From assembly GCF_025717065.2 (NCBI RefSeq), contig NZ_JAOVZO020000017.1, forward strand, positions 496,001 through 560,000: a stretch of 64,000 nt of DNA, read 5' to 3'. Position 1 is the first letter of the stretch, and the number at the start of each line of letters is the position of its first letter. This document shows positions 18,843 through 26,742 of the stretch, piece after piece. The position numbers and the translations under genes are program-made. The notes beneath the pieces are model-generated. The model did no database searches and had not been told where the DNA came from. It saw only the letters and a program-made list of their open reading frames with translations. The DNA comes from Tahibacter soli. GTDB lineage: Bacteria; Pseudomonadota; Gammaproteobacteria; Xanthomonadales; Rhodanobacteraceae.

Positions 18843-19909
18843 CGCGTGCGCAGCAGCAGCGACAGAAACGCCGGCACGCCGATGAACGCCGTGACGACGC
18901 CGACCGGCAGCTGCAGCGGATCGACGATCGTGCGCGCGGCGGTATCGGCGACAACGAGAAGGCCGCCGCCGGCGATCGCGCAGGCCGGCAAGAGCACGCG
19001 CTGATCGTTGCCGACGAGAAGACGCAGCGCATGCGGCACGACGAGGCCGACGAAGCCGATCGTGCCGGCGGTCGTCACGGCGACGGCCGTCGCGATCGAT
19101 GCCGCGACGAAGATGAAGCGCTTGAGCGCCGGCACGCGCACGCCGAGCGTCGCGGCGACGGCGTCGCCGCGCAGCAGCACGTTGAACTGGCGCAGGAGCG
19201 GCATCGCGGCGGCGACGATGAGCGCGAGCGCGGCGAGCGCGGGCCACCAGCGCTCGACGCCGCCGAGATCGCCCATCGCCCAGAACAGCATGCCGCGCAG
19301 GTTGCGTTCGGGCGCGAGCACGAGAATCAGCGTGACGACCGCGCCCCAGCCGGCGGCGAGCATCACGCCGGTCAGGATCAGGCGCGGCGAGTCGACGACG
19401 GTCGTCGAAATGTGCAGCCGGGCGAGGTCGCGATTGGCGAGCACGAACACGAGCAGGCTCGATGCGAGCGCGCCGGCGGCGGCGCCGAACGTCACCGCGA
19501 CGAGGCCGGCGCCGAACAGCATCGCGCCCAGCGCGCCGACGGCGGCGCCGCTGGAAAGGCCAAGAATATACGGATCCGCAAGTGGATTTCGCAGCAGAAC
19601 CTGCATCAGGCAGCCGGCGACGGCGAGGAGACCGCCGGTGCCGAACGCGGCGAGCGTGCGCGGCAGGCGCAACTGGTAGACCGCGGCGCCGGCGAGGCTG
19701 TCGCCGGGCGATACCAGCGCGGCGAGCGAATCGCCGATGCCGATGTCGCTGCTGCCGAGCAGCAGGGCGACGAACACGGCGGCGAGCGCGCACGCGAGCA
19801 GCACGGTCCAGACGGCGACGGCGCGCGCGAAGCCGGCGGGCCGGTACGGCGCGGAATCGTCGGGCGCTGACGTTGCTTCGGGCCGTGCCCGGCGTTCGGG
19901 ATGAGTCAT
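18839..19909 (-). CDS. btuC: FecCD-type permease, BtuC-like
   Basis: A 356-residue permease with about ten membrane helices. Family landmarks are LRLPRTLAAFGTGGLLAVAG, LRNPLADPYILGLSSGAAVG and the ATPase-contacting GLVVPHALRLLVGNDQRVLL. The N-terminal 30 residues are a polar cytoplasmic extension. It forms the channel of the importer with BtuD and BtuF. ATG at 19909 is preferred over upstream codons because these lie in low-complexity Arg-rich shadow sequence. I looked upstream (19910-20110) for a cobalamin riboswitch and saw none, so B12 control is not evident. Confidence 0.85.
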   Translation of the reverse strand: MTHPERRARPEATSAPDDSAPYRPAGFARAVAVWTVLLACALAAVFVALLLGSSDIGIGDSLAALVSPGDSLAGAAVYQLRLPRTLAAFGTGGLLAVAGCLMQVLLRNPLADPYILGLSSGAAVGALGAMLFGAGLVAVTFGAAAGALASSLLVFVLANRDLARLHISTTVVDSPRLILTGVMLAAGWGAVVTLILVLAPERNLRGMLFWAMGDLGGVERWWPALAALALIVAAAMPLLRQFNVLLRGDAVAATLGVRVPALKRFIFVAASIATAVAVTTAGTIGFVGLVVPHALRLLVGNDQRVLLPACAIAGGGLLVVADTAARTIVDPLQLPVGVVTAFIGVPAFLSLLLRTR

Positions 19910-20114
19910 GCGGTGCGCAGCATAGGCTTGGCGTTGCGGCGAGTCCATGCGCTCGCCGCCCCGCCGGATCGGCCGGCGAGCGCCGCACGCCGGTGCGGAT
20001 GGATCGGTCGGGGGGCGCGATTGTACGGTGTGCGCCTGCGCCGCGCGCATCTGTTCCAACCCGCGCGCGCCGAGCGGGTGTACAGTTTTCGCCTCACGCT
20101 TCGGGGGCCTGGCA

Positions 20115-21476
20115 ATGCGGTGGACTCGGTCTATGGCCGGCGCGGCGATCGCGCTGTACGCGGTTGCGGCGGCGGGGCAGTCGGTGCCGCCGGACCTTGC
20201 GCTGGTCGAAATCACGCGTGCGGTGCCGGCGCCGATCGGCGTGCGCGCGCCGCACGACGGCAGCGGCCGGCTGTTCGTGATCAGCCAGGCGGGAACGATC
20301 CGCATCGTCAAGAACGGCGTGTTGCTGCCGACGCCGTTCCTGACGCTGTCCGTGACCTATCCCGGCAGCGGCGGGACGAGTGGTCTGCTCGGTCTGGCGT
20401 TTCATCCGAACTACGGTCGCGCGGGGCTTCCGCACAGCGACGAGTTCTATGTCGCGTCGATGCGTTCGGGCAACTGCAGCGTTGCGGGCAGTTGCCTGGG
20501 CAGCGGACCCGACGAAGTGGTCGAACGTTTCACCGTTTCGGCCGACCCCGATGTCGCGAACCCGGCCGGCACCGTCGTACTGCGCCTTGCCGATAACTCG
20601 CCACCGTCGTTTCACAATGGCGGCGATCTGCATTTCGGACCGGACGGCTATCTGTACATGTCGTCCGGCGACGGCGGCCAGGAAAGCGGCACGAACGGAT
20701 TTGCCGAATGCCTGTGGAAGAAGCCGGCGGACAACAATCCGGCGACCTGCGGCACCGGCAGCGGCACGCAGTATTTCCTGCGCGGCAAGATGCTGCGCAT
20801 CGACGTGGACACGCGCGGCGCGAACGCGACGGCCGAGATGTGCGGCACCGCGACCGGCCAGCCGGCGCAATACGCGATCCCGCAGGACAATCCGTACTTG
20901 GCGTCGACGAACACCTGCGACGAAATCTTCCTGTACGGCTTCCGCAATCCGTGGCGCTTCAGCTTCGATCGCGAGACGGGCGATCTGTGGATCGCGGACG
21001 TCGGCCAGAGCCGGTCGGAGGAAATCGACTTTCGTGCGGCAAATTCAACGCAGCCGCTGTTCTACGGCTGGCGCTGCATGGAGGGATCGACGGTTTTCAA
21101 CACCTCGAACGTCTGCGCGCCGCCGCTGCCCGCTCACGTATTGCCGCTGATGGAATACGGCCACACGGGCGGACGCTGCGCGGTCACCGGCGGCTTCCGG
21201 TATCGCGGGCCGATCGTGCCGTTCCGGGGCATGTACGTGTTCGCCGACTCGTGCTCGAGCGAAATCTTTTTCGCGCGGCCCGACGCGCAGAACGCGTGGT
21301 CGTTCACGCGCTGGCGCGACGATCCGAATGCCTACGGCTCGTATTCCGGATTCGGCGAGGACGAGGCGGGGAATTTGTACATCGCCAATACCGCGACGTC
21401 GGTCGTCTATCGATTCCAGTCGGACCAGACCGATGGAATTTTCGACGACGGGTTCGAGACGGCGGCATCGCGTTGA
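20115..21476 (+). CDS. Secreted PQQ-dependent sugar dehydrogenase with DGFE tail
   Basis: A 453-residue exported protein of the glucose/sorbosone dehydrogenase family, six-bladed beta-propellers that use PQQ. A signal peptide (residues 1-22, ending AAAGQS) precedes PIGVRAPHDGSGRLFVISQA. FHPNYGRAGLPHSDEFYVAS, LHFGPDGYLYMSSGDGG, FLYGFRNPWRFSFDRETGDL and WIADVGQS follow, which are classic for the family. Several cysteines (GNCS, GSCL, ECLWK, TCGT) suggest disulphides in an exported protein. The last residues are DGIFDDGFETAASR, a short tail shared with three other secreted proteins of this window. ATG at 20115 is chosen because the signal peptide begins there. Confidence 0.85.
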   Translation: MRWTRSMAGAAIALYAVAAAGQSVPPDLALVEITRAVPAPIGVRAPHDGSGRLFVISQAGTIRIVKNGVLLPTPFLTLSVTYPGSGGTSGLLGLAFHPNYGRAGLPHSDEFYVASMRSGNCSVAGSCLGSGPDEVVERFTVSADPDVANPAGTVVLRLADNSPPSFHNGGDLHFGPDGYLYMSSGDGGQESGTNGFAECLWKKPADNNPATCGTGSGTQYFLRGKMLRIDVDTRGANATAEMCGTATGQPAQYAIPQDNPYLASTNTCDEIFLYGFRNPWRFSFDRETGDLWIADVGQSRSEEIDFRAANSTQPLFYGWRCMEGSTVFNTSNVCAPPLPAHVLPLMEYGHTGGRCAVTGGFRYRGPIVPFRGMYVFADSCSSEIFFARPDAQNAWSFTRWRDDPNAYGSYSGFGEDEAGNLYIANTATSVVYRFQSDQTDGIFDDGFETAASR

Positions 21477-21597
21477 CGAATCCCGGCGCGCCGGCCCGAC
21501 CGGCTCGCCCGGTCCGCAGAAGCGTCGAGCGTTGAAGAAGCCGCCGGGGAGATGCCGCGGTGGTTCGCGAACCGGATGCGTCGCGGACGCGGCGCAG

Positions 21598-22152
21598 TTA
21601 CCAGATCAGATCGTCCGGCACCTTGAACTGCGCGTAGTACGCATCGTCTTCGGAGGTGGCCGTCGACGGCTCGGCGTCCGCGTTCTGGCCATGATCGAGC
21701 ACGATCATGGCGGCGTCGCGTTCGCGCACCTTGTCGGCGGCCGCGCGCGGCAACAACTCGAAGCGTTCGTCGATGCGCACGATCACGAGCGCGCCGGAGG
21801 ACAGCTGCTTGCGAAGGTCGTCGTTGACCAGCACGGTGCGGATCGCGCCGTCGACGCTGAAGCGGTACTCGCTCTCGCCGGAGCGCGGTACTTTCCGGTC
21901 GGCGACGATCTGCCGCGCCTGGGCGCGAAGTTCGGCGACGCGCGCCTGTGCCTTGCTCTCGGCGGCGAGTGCGCGATCGCGTTCGACTTTCTCGGCCCGC
22001 GCGCGTTCCGCTTCCCGCTGGATTTCGCTGGGCGTGGCCGGCGCCTTGGAATGCCGGGCCTTGTTCTGCTCGCGCGCCACTTCGGCCACTTTGGACTTCT
22101 TGACCAGTCCCGCCTTGAGCAGCTGTTCCTGAAGAGGGTTCGCCTTTGCCAT
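21598..22152 (-). CDS. DUF2058 (YaiL-like) protein
   Basis: A 184-residue cytoplasmic protein of the DUF2058 family. It opens MAKANPLQEQLLKAGLVKKS, the family hallmark, followed by a highly charged coiled-coil (residues 25-95). A small globular part (YRFSVDGAIRTVLVNDDLRK) and a C-terminus DDAYYAQFKVPDDLIW complete it. The function of the family is unknown. ATG at 22152 is chosen because it gives the hallmark N-terminus. It is divergent from the YgjP-like gene with a 74-base gap. Confidence 0.87.
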   Translation of the reverse strand: MAKANPLQEQLLKAGLVKKSKVAEVAREQNKARHSKAPATPSEIQREAERARAEKVERDRALAAESKAQARVAELRAQARQIVADRKVPRSGESEYRFSVDGAIRTVLVNDDLRKQLSSGALVIVRIDERFELLPRAAADKVRERDAAMIVLDHGQNADAEPSTATSEDDAYYAQFKVPDDLIW

Positions 22153-22226
22153 GTCGCCGTTTCGCGCTGAGGATTTCCGGCCCATCATACCTGCCGTCCC
22201 CGCCGCCCGCGCTCCTCCCGCCGCTC

Positions 22227-22724
22227 ATGAACGTCTTGAAGTACCTCGCCGGCTATCCCGCGCACGTGCAGGCGCGCGTGCACGAACTGATCGCACAGGG
22301 CAGGCTGGGCGCCATGCTCGCCGAGAAGTACGATCAGCCTCACGCCGTGCGCAGCGACGGCCAGCTGTACGACTACGTGCAGGCGCTCAAGGACCGGCAT
22401 CTGAAAAAATCGGTGCCGCTCGGCAAGGTGATCTACGACGCCAGGCTGCAGGTGGTGAAGCACGCGCTCGGCACGCACACGACCATCTCACGCGTCCAGG
22501 GCGACAGGCTCAAGACCAGCCGCGAGATTCGCATCGCCGGCGTGTTCCGCGACGCGCCCGCCGAGTTTCTCAGGATGATCGTCGTGCATGAGCTGGCTCA
22601 CCTGAAGGAGGCCGAGCACAACAAGGCGTTCTACCAGCTGTGCACGCACATCGAGCCCGACTACCACCAGCTCGAGTTCGACATGCGGCTGTATCTGACG
22701 CATCTGGAGACGGAGGCGCGGTAA
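22227..22724 (+). CDS. YgjP-like zinc metallopeptidase (DUF45/WLM type)
   Basis: A 165-residue protein with the zinc signature VVHELAHLKEAEHNKAFYQL (HExxH plus a downstream His), as in the YgjP/DUF45 family related to SprT and M48 peptidases. The N-terminal half is shared with Xanthomonas and Pseudomonas YgjP-like proteins (LAEKYDQPHAVRSDGQLYDY, then VQALKDRHLKKS). There is no signal peptide, so it is cytoplasmic. The physiological substrate is unknown. ATG at 22227 is preferred because residues before it in the frame are proline-rich shadow sequence. Confidence 0.85.
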   Translation: MNVLKYLAGYPAHVQARVHELIAQGRLGAMLAEKYDQPHAVRSDGQLYDYVQALKDRHLKKSVPLGKVIYDARLQVVKHALGTHTTISRVQGDRLKTSREIRIAGVFRDAPAEFLRMIVVHELAHLKEAEHNKAFYQLCTHIEPDYHQLEFDMRLYLTHLETEAR

Positions 22725-22752
22725 CGCGACGCGTGTCGGTTCGCGTACCGGC

Positions 22753-23394
22753 TCAACTTTCCGGGATCGTCGCGGCCGCGAACGGTGCGAGCACCGTCCA
22801 GCCGAGGTTCGCATAGAGGCCTCGGCCGTCTTCCGTCGCGACCAGAAGCTGCGGAGTGGCGAGTGACTTTCTCGCGCTTGCGAGCGCGATCATCACCGCG
22901 GCGCCCAAGCCTTTGCGTCGATGATCATGCGCGGTCTCGATGCGATCGTAGATGAAGACATCCGCGGTTTCCGCCGCGCTACCGCTCGCGGCCCGGTCGC
23001 CGGTCGGCGCGATGACGCACGCGCGGGTGACGGGGCCGGCCCGATGGATTTCCATCGTGTAACCCTCTGGCAGAGGCCTTGCATCGGGGGTTGCGGCTGC
23101 CGCGGTCATGAAATGGTTTGCCGGTTGAATCTCCCAGCGAGCGGGCAGCGCGCTTCGCAGCTCTTCGTCGGAGCCGCACAGCTTCAGGTATTGCCGTGGC
23201 GCCGTAACCTCATGCGCGATGGCGCGCAACCCGTCGGATAGCCGCGGGAACACCCAGCGCGTCACTTCCTTTTCCGAGTGCGTATCGACCCGGAAGCCGC
23301 CGCGATCGTGAACGGGGGCAGGAGAGCCGCGGGCGATGGAATGGGCGGCTTGCCAGGCGAAAAGGAGTTCCGGGTCGATGCGGGGCGGGGTCAT
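22753..23394 (-). CDS. GNAT-family N-acetyltransferase
   Basis: A 213-residue protein with a C-terminal GNAT fold. ADVFIYDRIETAHDHRRKGL and GAAVMIALASARK form the acetyl-CoA binding motif A, in which R-K-G-L-G-A stands for R/QxxGxG/A. VATEDGRGLYANLGWTVLAP is motif B. The N-terminal 110 residues are a less conserved lobe. The acceptor is unknown. It ends 28 bases beyond the YgjP-like gene on the opposite strand. Confidence 0.78.
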   Translation of the reverse strand: MTPPRIDPELLFAWQAAHSIARGSPAPVHDRGGFRVDTHSEKEVTRWVFPRLSDGLRAIAHEVTAPRQYLKLCGSDEELRSALPARWEIQPANHFMTAAAATPDARPLPEGYTMEIHRAGPVTRACVIAPTGDRAASGSAAETADVFIYDRIETAHDHRRKGLGAAVMIALASARKSLATPQLLVATEDGRGLYANLGWTVLAPFAAATIPES

Positions 23395-23576
23395 GGCTGA
23401 TCGGGGGCTGGTCGGGCGGGGCGTATGCCTGCGAATGCACGTGCTGCGTCGTGCTGGCTCTCGGTCGCGGCATCGTCGTGGCGTTCGACTAGAGCACTGC
23501 GCTGTCGCAGGGGGTGAGACGAAGGTTCGGGGATTGAAACAAGATGCACGTTTTCACCCGCAGAGGATGCGGGGAG

Positions 23577-23652
23577 TGGTGGGCCCACCAGGATTCGAAC
23601 CTGGAACCAAAGGATTATGAGTCCTCTGCTCTAACCGTTGAGCTATAGGCCC
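23577..23652 (-). tRNA. tRNA-Ile2 (CAU anticodon, lysidine-type)
   Basis: A complete 76-base cloverleaf with encoded CCA. The acceptor stem is GGGCCTA/TGGGCCC with one G-U pair, the D stem GCTC/GAGC, the anticodon loop CTCATAA with anticodon CAT at 23617-23619, and the T arm CCAGG-TTCGAAT-CCTGG. The C4-G69 and C5-G68 pairs and overall likeness to proteobacterial tRNA-Ile2 make it the isoleucine tRNA that reads AUA after TilS modification, rather than elongator Met. A decayed copy lies upstream at 23777-23849. Confidence 0.9.
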
Positions 23653-23706
23653 TTTACTTTCCAACCCTGCCGCTCGTGCACGGAACCGTCCATGGTGCTC
23701 ACGCCA

Positions 23707-23728
23707 GCCTCGCCATCCATGGCGAGGC
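23707..23728. repeat. Perfect hairpin between the two tRNA copies
   Basis: Arms GCCTCGCCAT and ATGGCGAGGC around a CC loop. It lies between the intact tRNA-Ile2 and its degenerate copy, next to a second perfect hairpin, and may be part of a REP-like element. Confidence 0.5.
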
Positions 23729-23737
23729 GCTCGCCGG

Positions 23738-23765
23738 CGCGAGATGCGTTACTTCGCATCTCGCG
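23738..23765. repeat. Second perfect hairpin, 11-base arms
   Basis: Arms CGCGAGATGCG and CGCATCTCGCG around a 6-base loop. It sits 11 bases beyond the decayed 3' end of the tRNA copy, so insertion of a hairpin element may have cut off that tRNA's 3' end. Confidence 0.5.
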
Positions 23766-23776
23766 AAAGCTCCGGC

Positions 23777-23849
23777 TCGCCCCACCAGGATTCGAACCTG
23801 GAACCAAAGGATGATGAGTCCTCTGCTCTAACCGTTGAGCTATAGGCCC
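23777..23849 (-). pseudogene. Degenerate tandem copy of tRNA-Ile2(CAU)
   Basis: The first 69 bases are identical to the intact tRNA-Ile2 except that the base after the anticodon (position 37) is C instead of A. From position 70 the sequence changes: the 3' acceptor strand reads TGGGGCG, mispairing at 1-72 and 3-70, and no CCA follows. The 5' flank is also duplicated imperfectly (both copies are followed on the plus strand by TTTCCAAC, then GGAACCGTCCA), so this is a decayed tandem duplication of gene plus leader. It is unlikely to be charged. Confidence 0.8.
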
Positions 23850-23928
23850 TTCGTTTCCAACACGCCGCTCGTACAAGGAACCGTCCACGATGCTCATGCA
23901 GTCAGGGTTTCGACTGCCGCGGGCGGCG

Positions 23929-23934
23929 ATTGTA
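23929..23934 (-). promoter_or_regulatory. Candidate -10 (TACAAT) of the tRNA unit
   Basis: TACAAT on the minus strand, 80 bases before the 5' end of the degenerate tRNA copy, in otherwise G/C-rich DNA. No good -35 is visible 17 bases upstream. It could drive both tRNA copies. Confidence 0.3.
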
Positions 23935-24083
23935 GCCGTATCCGGGCCGTCAGGAGAAAACGGCGCGCCGCTGCGAAACCGGGGTCGCGCTCTTGGTTCT
24001 TCTTCGTTCGAGCCGGCAGGCGCGAGACGACGGCGCCACTACGACGCAACGCGCATCACCGTCGGCGACATTGACGGGTATGA

Positions 24084-25034
24084 CTAGAGGCCGAGGGCCG
24101 CCGGCTCGCTCTTGATGCGCGTCAGTTCGTCGTCCGCCCGCAGGAAGACGCGTTCGATGCGCTCGGCGCCGCCGTACGCCGCAGCGCTCGCCGCGACGAA
24201 GGCCATGCCGTGTCGCGCGGCGAACGCATCGACCCTGTCGCGTAGCGTGCGCTCTTTGCCGCGCGTGTCGTCGCCGTGCAGCACCGCGATGAAGTCGCTG
24301 CTGTGGCTCGTACGGTTGACGCTGTCGCCGCTGCCGGGTTCGAGCGCGTCGTGCAGTTCGCGTTCGAGATCCTGCAGGCGCCGTTCGATCGTGCGCTCGC
24401 CGAGTTTCAGCGCGTGACCGGCCAAGTCCTGCACCTGGAATATCGCCACCGCGTAGCCGCCGCCCGCCTGCGCGAGATCATCGCGCTCGGGGGCTTCGGC
24501 GTGCGACGCTTCGACCTCAGCGAAGATCGCCGCGCGTTCCGATTCCTGCTGCCGCAGCCGCGCGTCGAGCAGCGTCATCGTCAGCCGTGCGAGCGCGCTC
24601 AGGCCCGTGCGCTGCGCCGCGTCGAGCGCGCGCGGCTTGCGGTCCAGCACGCAGACCGTGCCGATCGCCGCGCCTTCCTCGGTCACCAGCGGCATGCCGG
24701 CGTAGAAGCGCAGCGACAGGTCGCCGGTCACCAGCGGATTTTCCGCGAAACGCGCGTCTTCGCGCGCGTCGGCCACTTCCATGAGCTGTGCCGGCGCGTC
24801 GATCGCGTGATTGCAGAACGCCTCGTCGCGGCGCGTGCCCGTGGCGTCCAGGCCGCGGCTCGCCTTGAACCACTGTCGATCGCGATCGACGAGCGACACG
24901 AGCGCGATCGGCGTATCGCACAGGATCGACGCGAGCGCCACGATGTCGTCGTACGCGGCCTCGGGAAGGCTGTCCACGACGCGGTAGGTGTCGAGCACGC
25001 GCTGACGCGTGGTTTCTTCAAGCGGTTTCGCCAT
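24084..25034 (-). CDS. GAF-domain protein with degenerate GGDEF domain
   Basis: A 316-residue cytoplasmic protein. Residues about 5-165 form a GAF domain of the type common in bacterial sensor enzymes (YDDIVALASILCDTPIALVS, then LVDRDRQWFKASRGL and EAFCNHAI). Residues 185-316 have the spacing and secondary-structure pattern of a GGDEF domain (AVAIFQVQDLAGHALKLGE, then LHGDDTRGKERTLRDRV). However, the GGDEF signature and its substrate residues are missing, so it is unlikely to make cyclic-di-GMP and may be a sensory or binding protein. ATG at 25034 is chosen because MAKPLEETTRQRVLDTYRVV opens the GAF homology. Confidence 0.75.
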   Translation of the reverse strand: MAKPLEETTRQRVLDTYRVVDSLPEAAYDDIVALASILCDTPIALVSLVDRDRQWFKASRGLDATGTRRDEAFCNHAIDAPAQLMEVADAREDARFAENPLVTGDLSLRFYAGMPLVTEEGAAIGTVCVLDRKPRALDAAQRTGLSALARLTMTLLDARLRQQESERAAIFAEVEASHAEAPERDDLAQAGGGYAVAIFQVQDLAGHALKLGERTIERRLQDLERELHDALEPGSGDSVNRTSHSSDFIAVLHGDDTRGKERTLRDRVDAFAARHGMAFVAASAAAYGGAERIERVFLRADDELTRIKSEPAALGL

Positions 25035-25184
25035 GATGCGTCCTTTCGCGAAGTCGTCCGCACTGTCGTCGCGGCGCCGACGGGAAGCCGAAATCTCGCC
25101 GGCGAGGATGCAATAGCCCGCCAATCGCGACAAGCGCGACCGTGTCGGTTCACCCGCCATTGACGACGATCCGTCGGTCCGTCG

Positions 25185-26630
25185 CTAGCAACCCGCCGGC
25201 AGCGCGAACGCATCGCAGAACAAGCGGTCGACGACGCCCGCTTCGTACGCGCCGATGTCGATCGCCGCGCCTTGCGGTCGCGCCGCGCCGCGATAGTCGC
25301 TGCGGGTTTCCATCTGCGCGTTGTCGCCGCCGTCGACCGCCGCGCTCGTCGCACCGGGAATCAGCGGCGTCGTACCCGTCGTCGCCTGGTACCGCGGGTC
25401 GGCGACGGTGCTGTCGTCCGCATGCCCGCTGAGCGCCTGGATGTTCGTCTGCCATTGCGCGAAGCCGACCGGCGAGAAGAAATCGCTCGCCGCGAACTGC
25501 GGCGCCGATGCGCCGGCAAAGTACAGGTTGCGCGAAAATACCAATCCGGCATAGTCGCTCATCGCACTCGACCCGATCTTCACGATCGGCCTTGCCGCGG
25601 AGCCGTGCACGATGTTGTGCACGAAGCGGATGTTCGCGCCGGCCTGGCCGATCTCCGATTCGTTCGTCAGGAGGATAGACGCCTGCGCGCTGCGGCCGGT
25701 GTCGTAGCAGCTGTTGTTGTAGAACCGCGCGTTCGACGACGACGACGTGACCAGGCACGCCCATGTCGCGCCGACCACGACGTTGTTGCGCACGATGCCG
25801 TCGTACGTCTCGAACGGACCGTCGACGAGGCGTTCGGCATCGGTCGACTGCCCCAGCATCAGCGCGTTGCCGTTGTCCGCGCGGCCGATGTTGACGAGGC
25901 GATTGCGCTCGAACACGGGATTGCGCGCGTTGCCTTTCGCGTAAATGCCGAAGTCCGGTACGTCGTGCACGTAGTTGCCCGCGACGTGCGTGCGATCGGC
26001 GCCGACGATGTCGATGCCTTGCGCGTTGGCGCCCGGCACGACGACGGCCGCGTCCTGCCAGATTTCGTTGCCGACGATCTCGACGTCGTTCGCGGTGCGC
26101 ACGAGCTTGACGATGTCGGCGGTGCTGCAGCACAGGCGGTTGTTGACGAGGCGCACTTTCGGCGTGTCGATCTTCACGACGTAGCCGTCGCCGCCGCCGC
26201 TCGCGCTGCCCTGGATCGTCAGCCCTTCGACGCGCCAGTACATCGGCCGGCAGTCGACGTTGCCGCTGCCGTTGCCGATCGTGTCCTCGTCGCAGTCGGA
26301 ATGATAGAAGTACACCGTCGGTCCGGCGCCGGTGCTGCGCAGCACCGGCGACTCGCCAGCGTAGGCGCGCAGCACGATCCACGCCGCCGCGGTGCCGGGA
26401 CGCTGCACGATCACGCGTTCGGTATAGGTGCCGGCGCGCACCTCGATCGCGTCGCCGGGCGCCACGAGCGCGACCGCGCGCGCAATCGTGCGCAATGGGG
26501 CTGCAATCGACGTGCCCGGATTCGCCGCGCCGTCGCTGCCGTTCGGCGCGACATACAATGTGGCCGCCGCGGCGCTGCCGCAAAATCCACTGATGGCGAC
26601 GCCGAGCGGCAATGCGACGCGACGTTTCAT
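25185..26630 (-). CDS. Secreted right-handed beta-helix protein with variant DGFE tail
   Basis: A 481-residue exported protein with signal peptide MKRRVALPLGVAISGFCGSA and cleavage near AAA. A DUF1565-like opening follows (YVAPNGSDGAANPGTSIAAP, then LRTIARAVALVAPGD), then many turns of parallel beta-helix rich in N/V/G (VRLVNNRLCCST, VEIVGNEIW, VFERNRLVNIG). The choice-of-anchor segment near the end reads DYRGAARPQGAAIDIGAYEA. It ends VVDRLFCDAFALPAGC, a variant of the tail seen in three other secreted proteins here. Such helices usually bind or cut polysaccharides, but no catalytic set is evident. ATG at 26630 starts the signal peptide. Confidence 0.8.
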   Translation of the reverse strand: MKRRVALPLGVAISGFCGSAAAATLYVAPNGSDGAANPGTSIAAPLRTIARAVALVAPGDAIEVRAGTYTERVIVQRPGTAAAWIVLRAYAGESPVLRSTGAGPTVYFYHSDCDEDTIGNGSGNVDCRPMYWRVEGLTIQGSASGGGDGYVVKIDTPKVRLVNNRLCCSTADIVKLVRTANDVEIVGNEIWQDAAVVVPGANAQGIDIVGADRTHVAGNYVHDVPDFGIYAKGNARNPVFERNRLVNIGRADNGNALMLGQSTDAERLVDGPFETYDGIVRNNVVVGATWACLVTSSSSNARFYNNSCYDTGRSAQASILLTNESEIGQAGANIRFVHNIVHGSAARPIVKIGSSAMSDYAGLVFSRNLYFAGASAPQFAASDFFSPVGFAQWQTNIQALSGHADDSTVADPRYQATTGTTPLIPGATSAAVDGGDNAQMETRSDYRGAARPQGAAIDIGAYEAGVVDRLFCDAFALPAGC

Positions 26631-26742
26631 GGTGCCTCCTGCAAAGGGGGCCACTATGCAGCGGCGGCTTGCGGCGAAGCGCGACCCTGCTCGCAGTTCC
26701 GCGTTCGCTGTCGCGGTCCATTTTGACGATCTCGAGGAAGAC

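Noticed and set aside
19910-20114. Possible cobalamin riboswitch upstream of btuC
   Set aside because: I searched the minus-strand leader for the conserved B12 box and GCCACTG-type elements and found none; the leader is also short for a riboswitch.
23777-23849. A second functional tRNA gene
   Set aside because: The acceptor stem mispairs at 1-72 and 3-70, CCA is missing and base 37 is C; it is treated as a degenerate copy.
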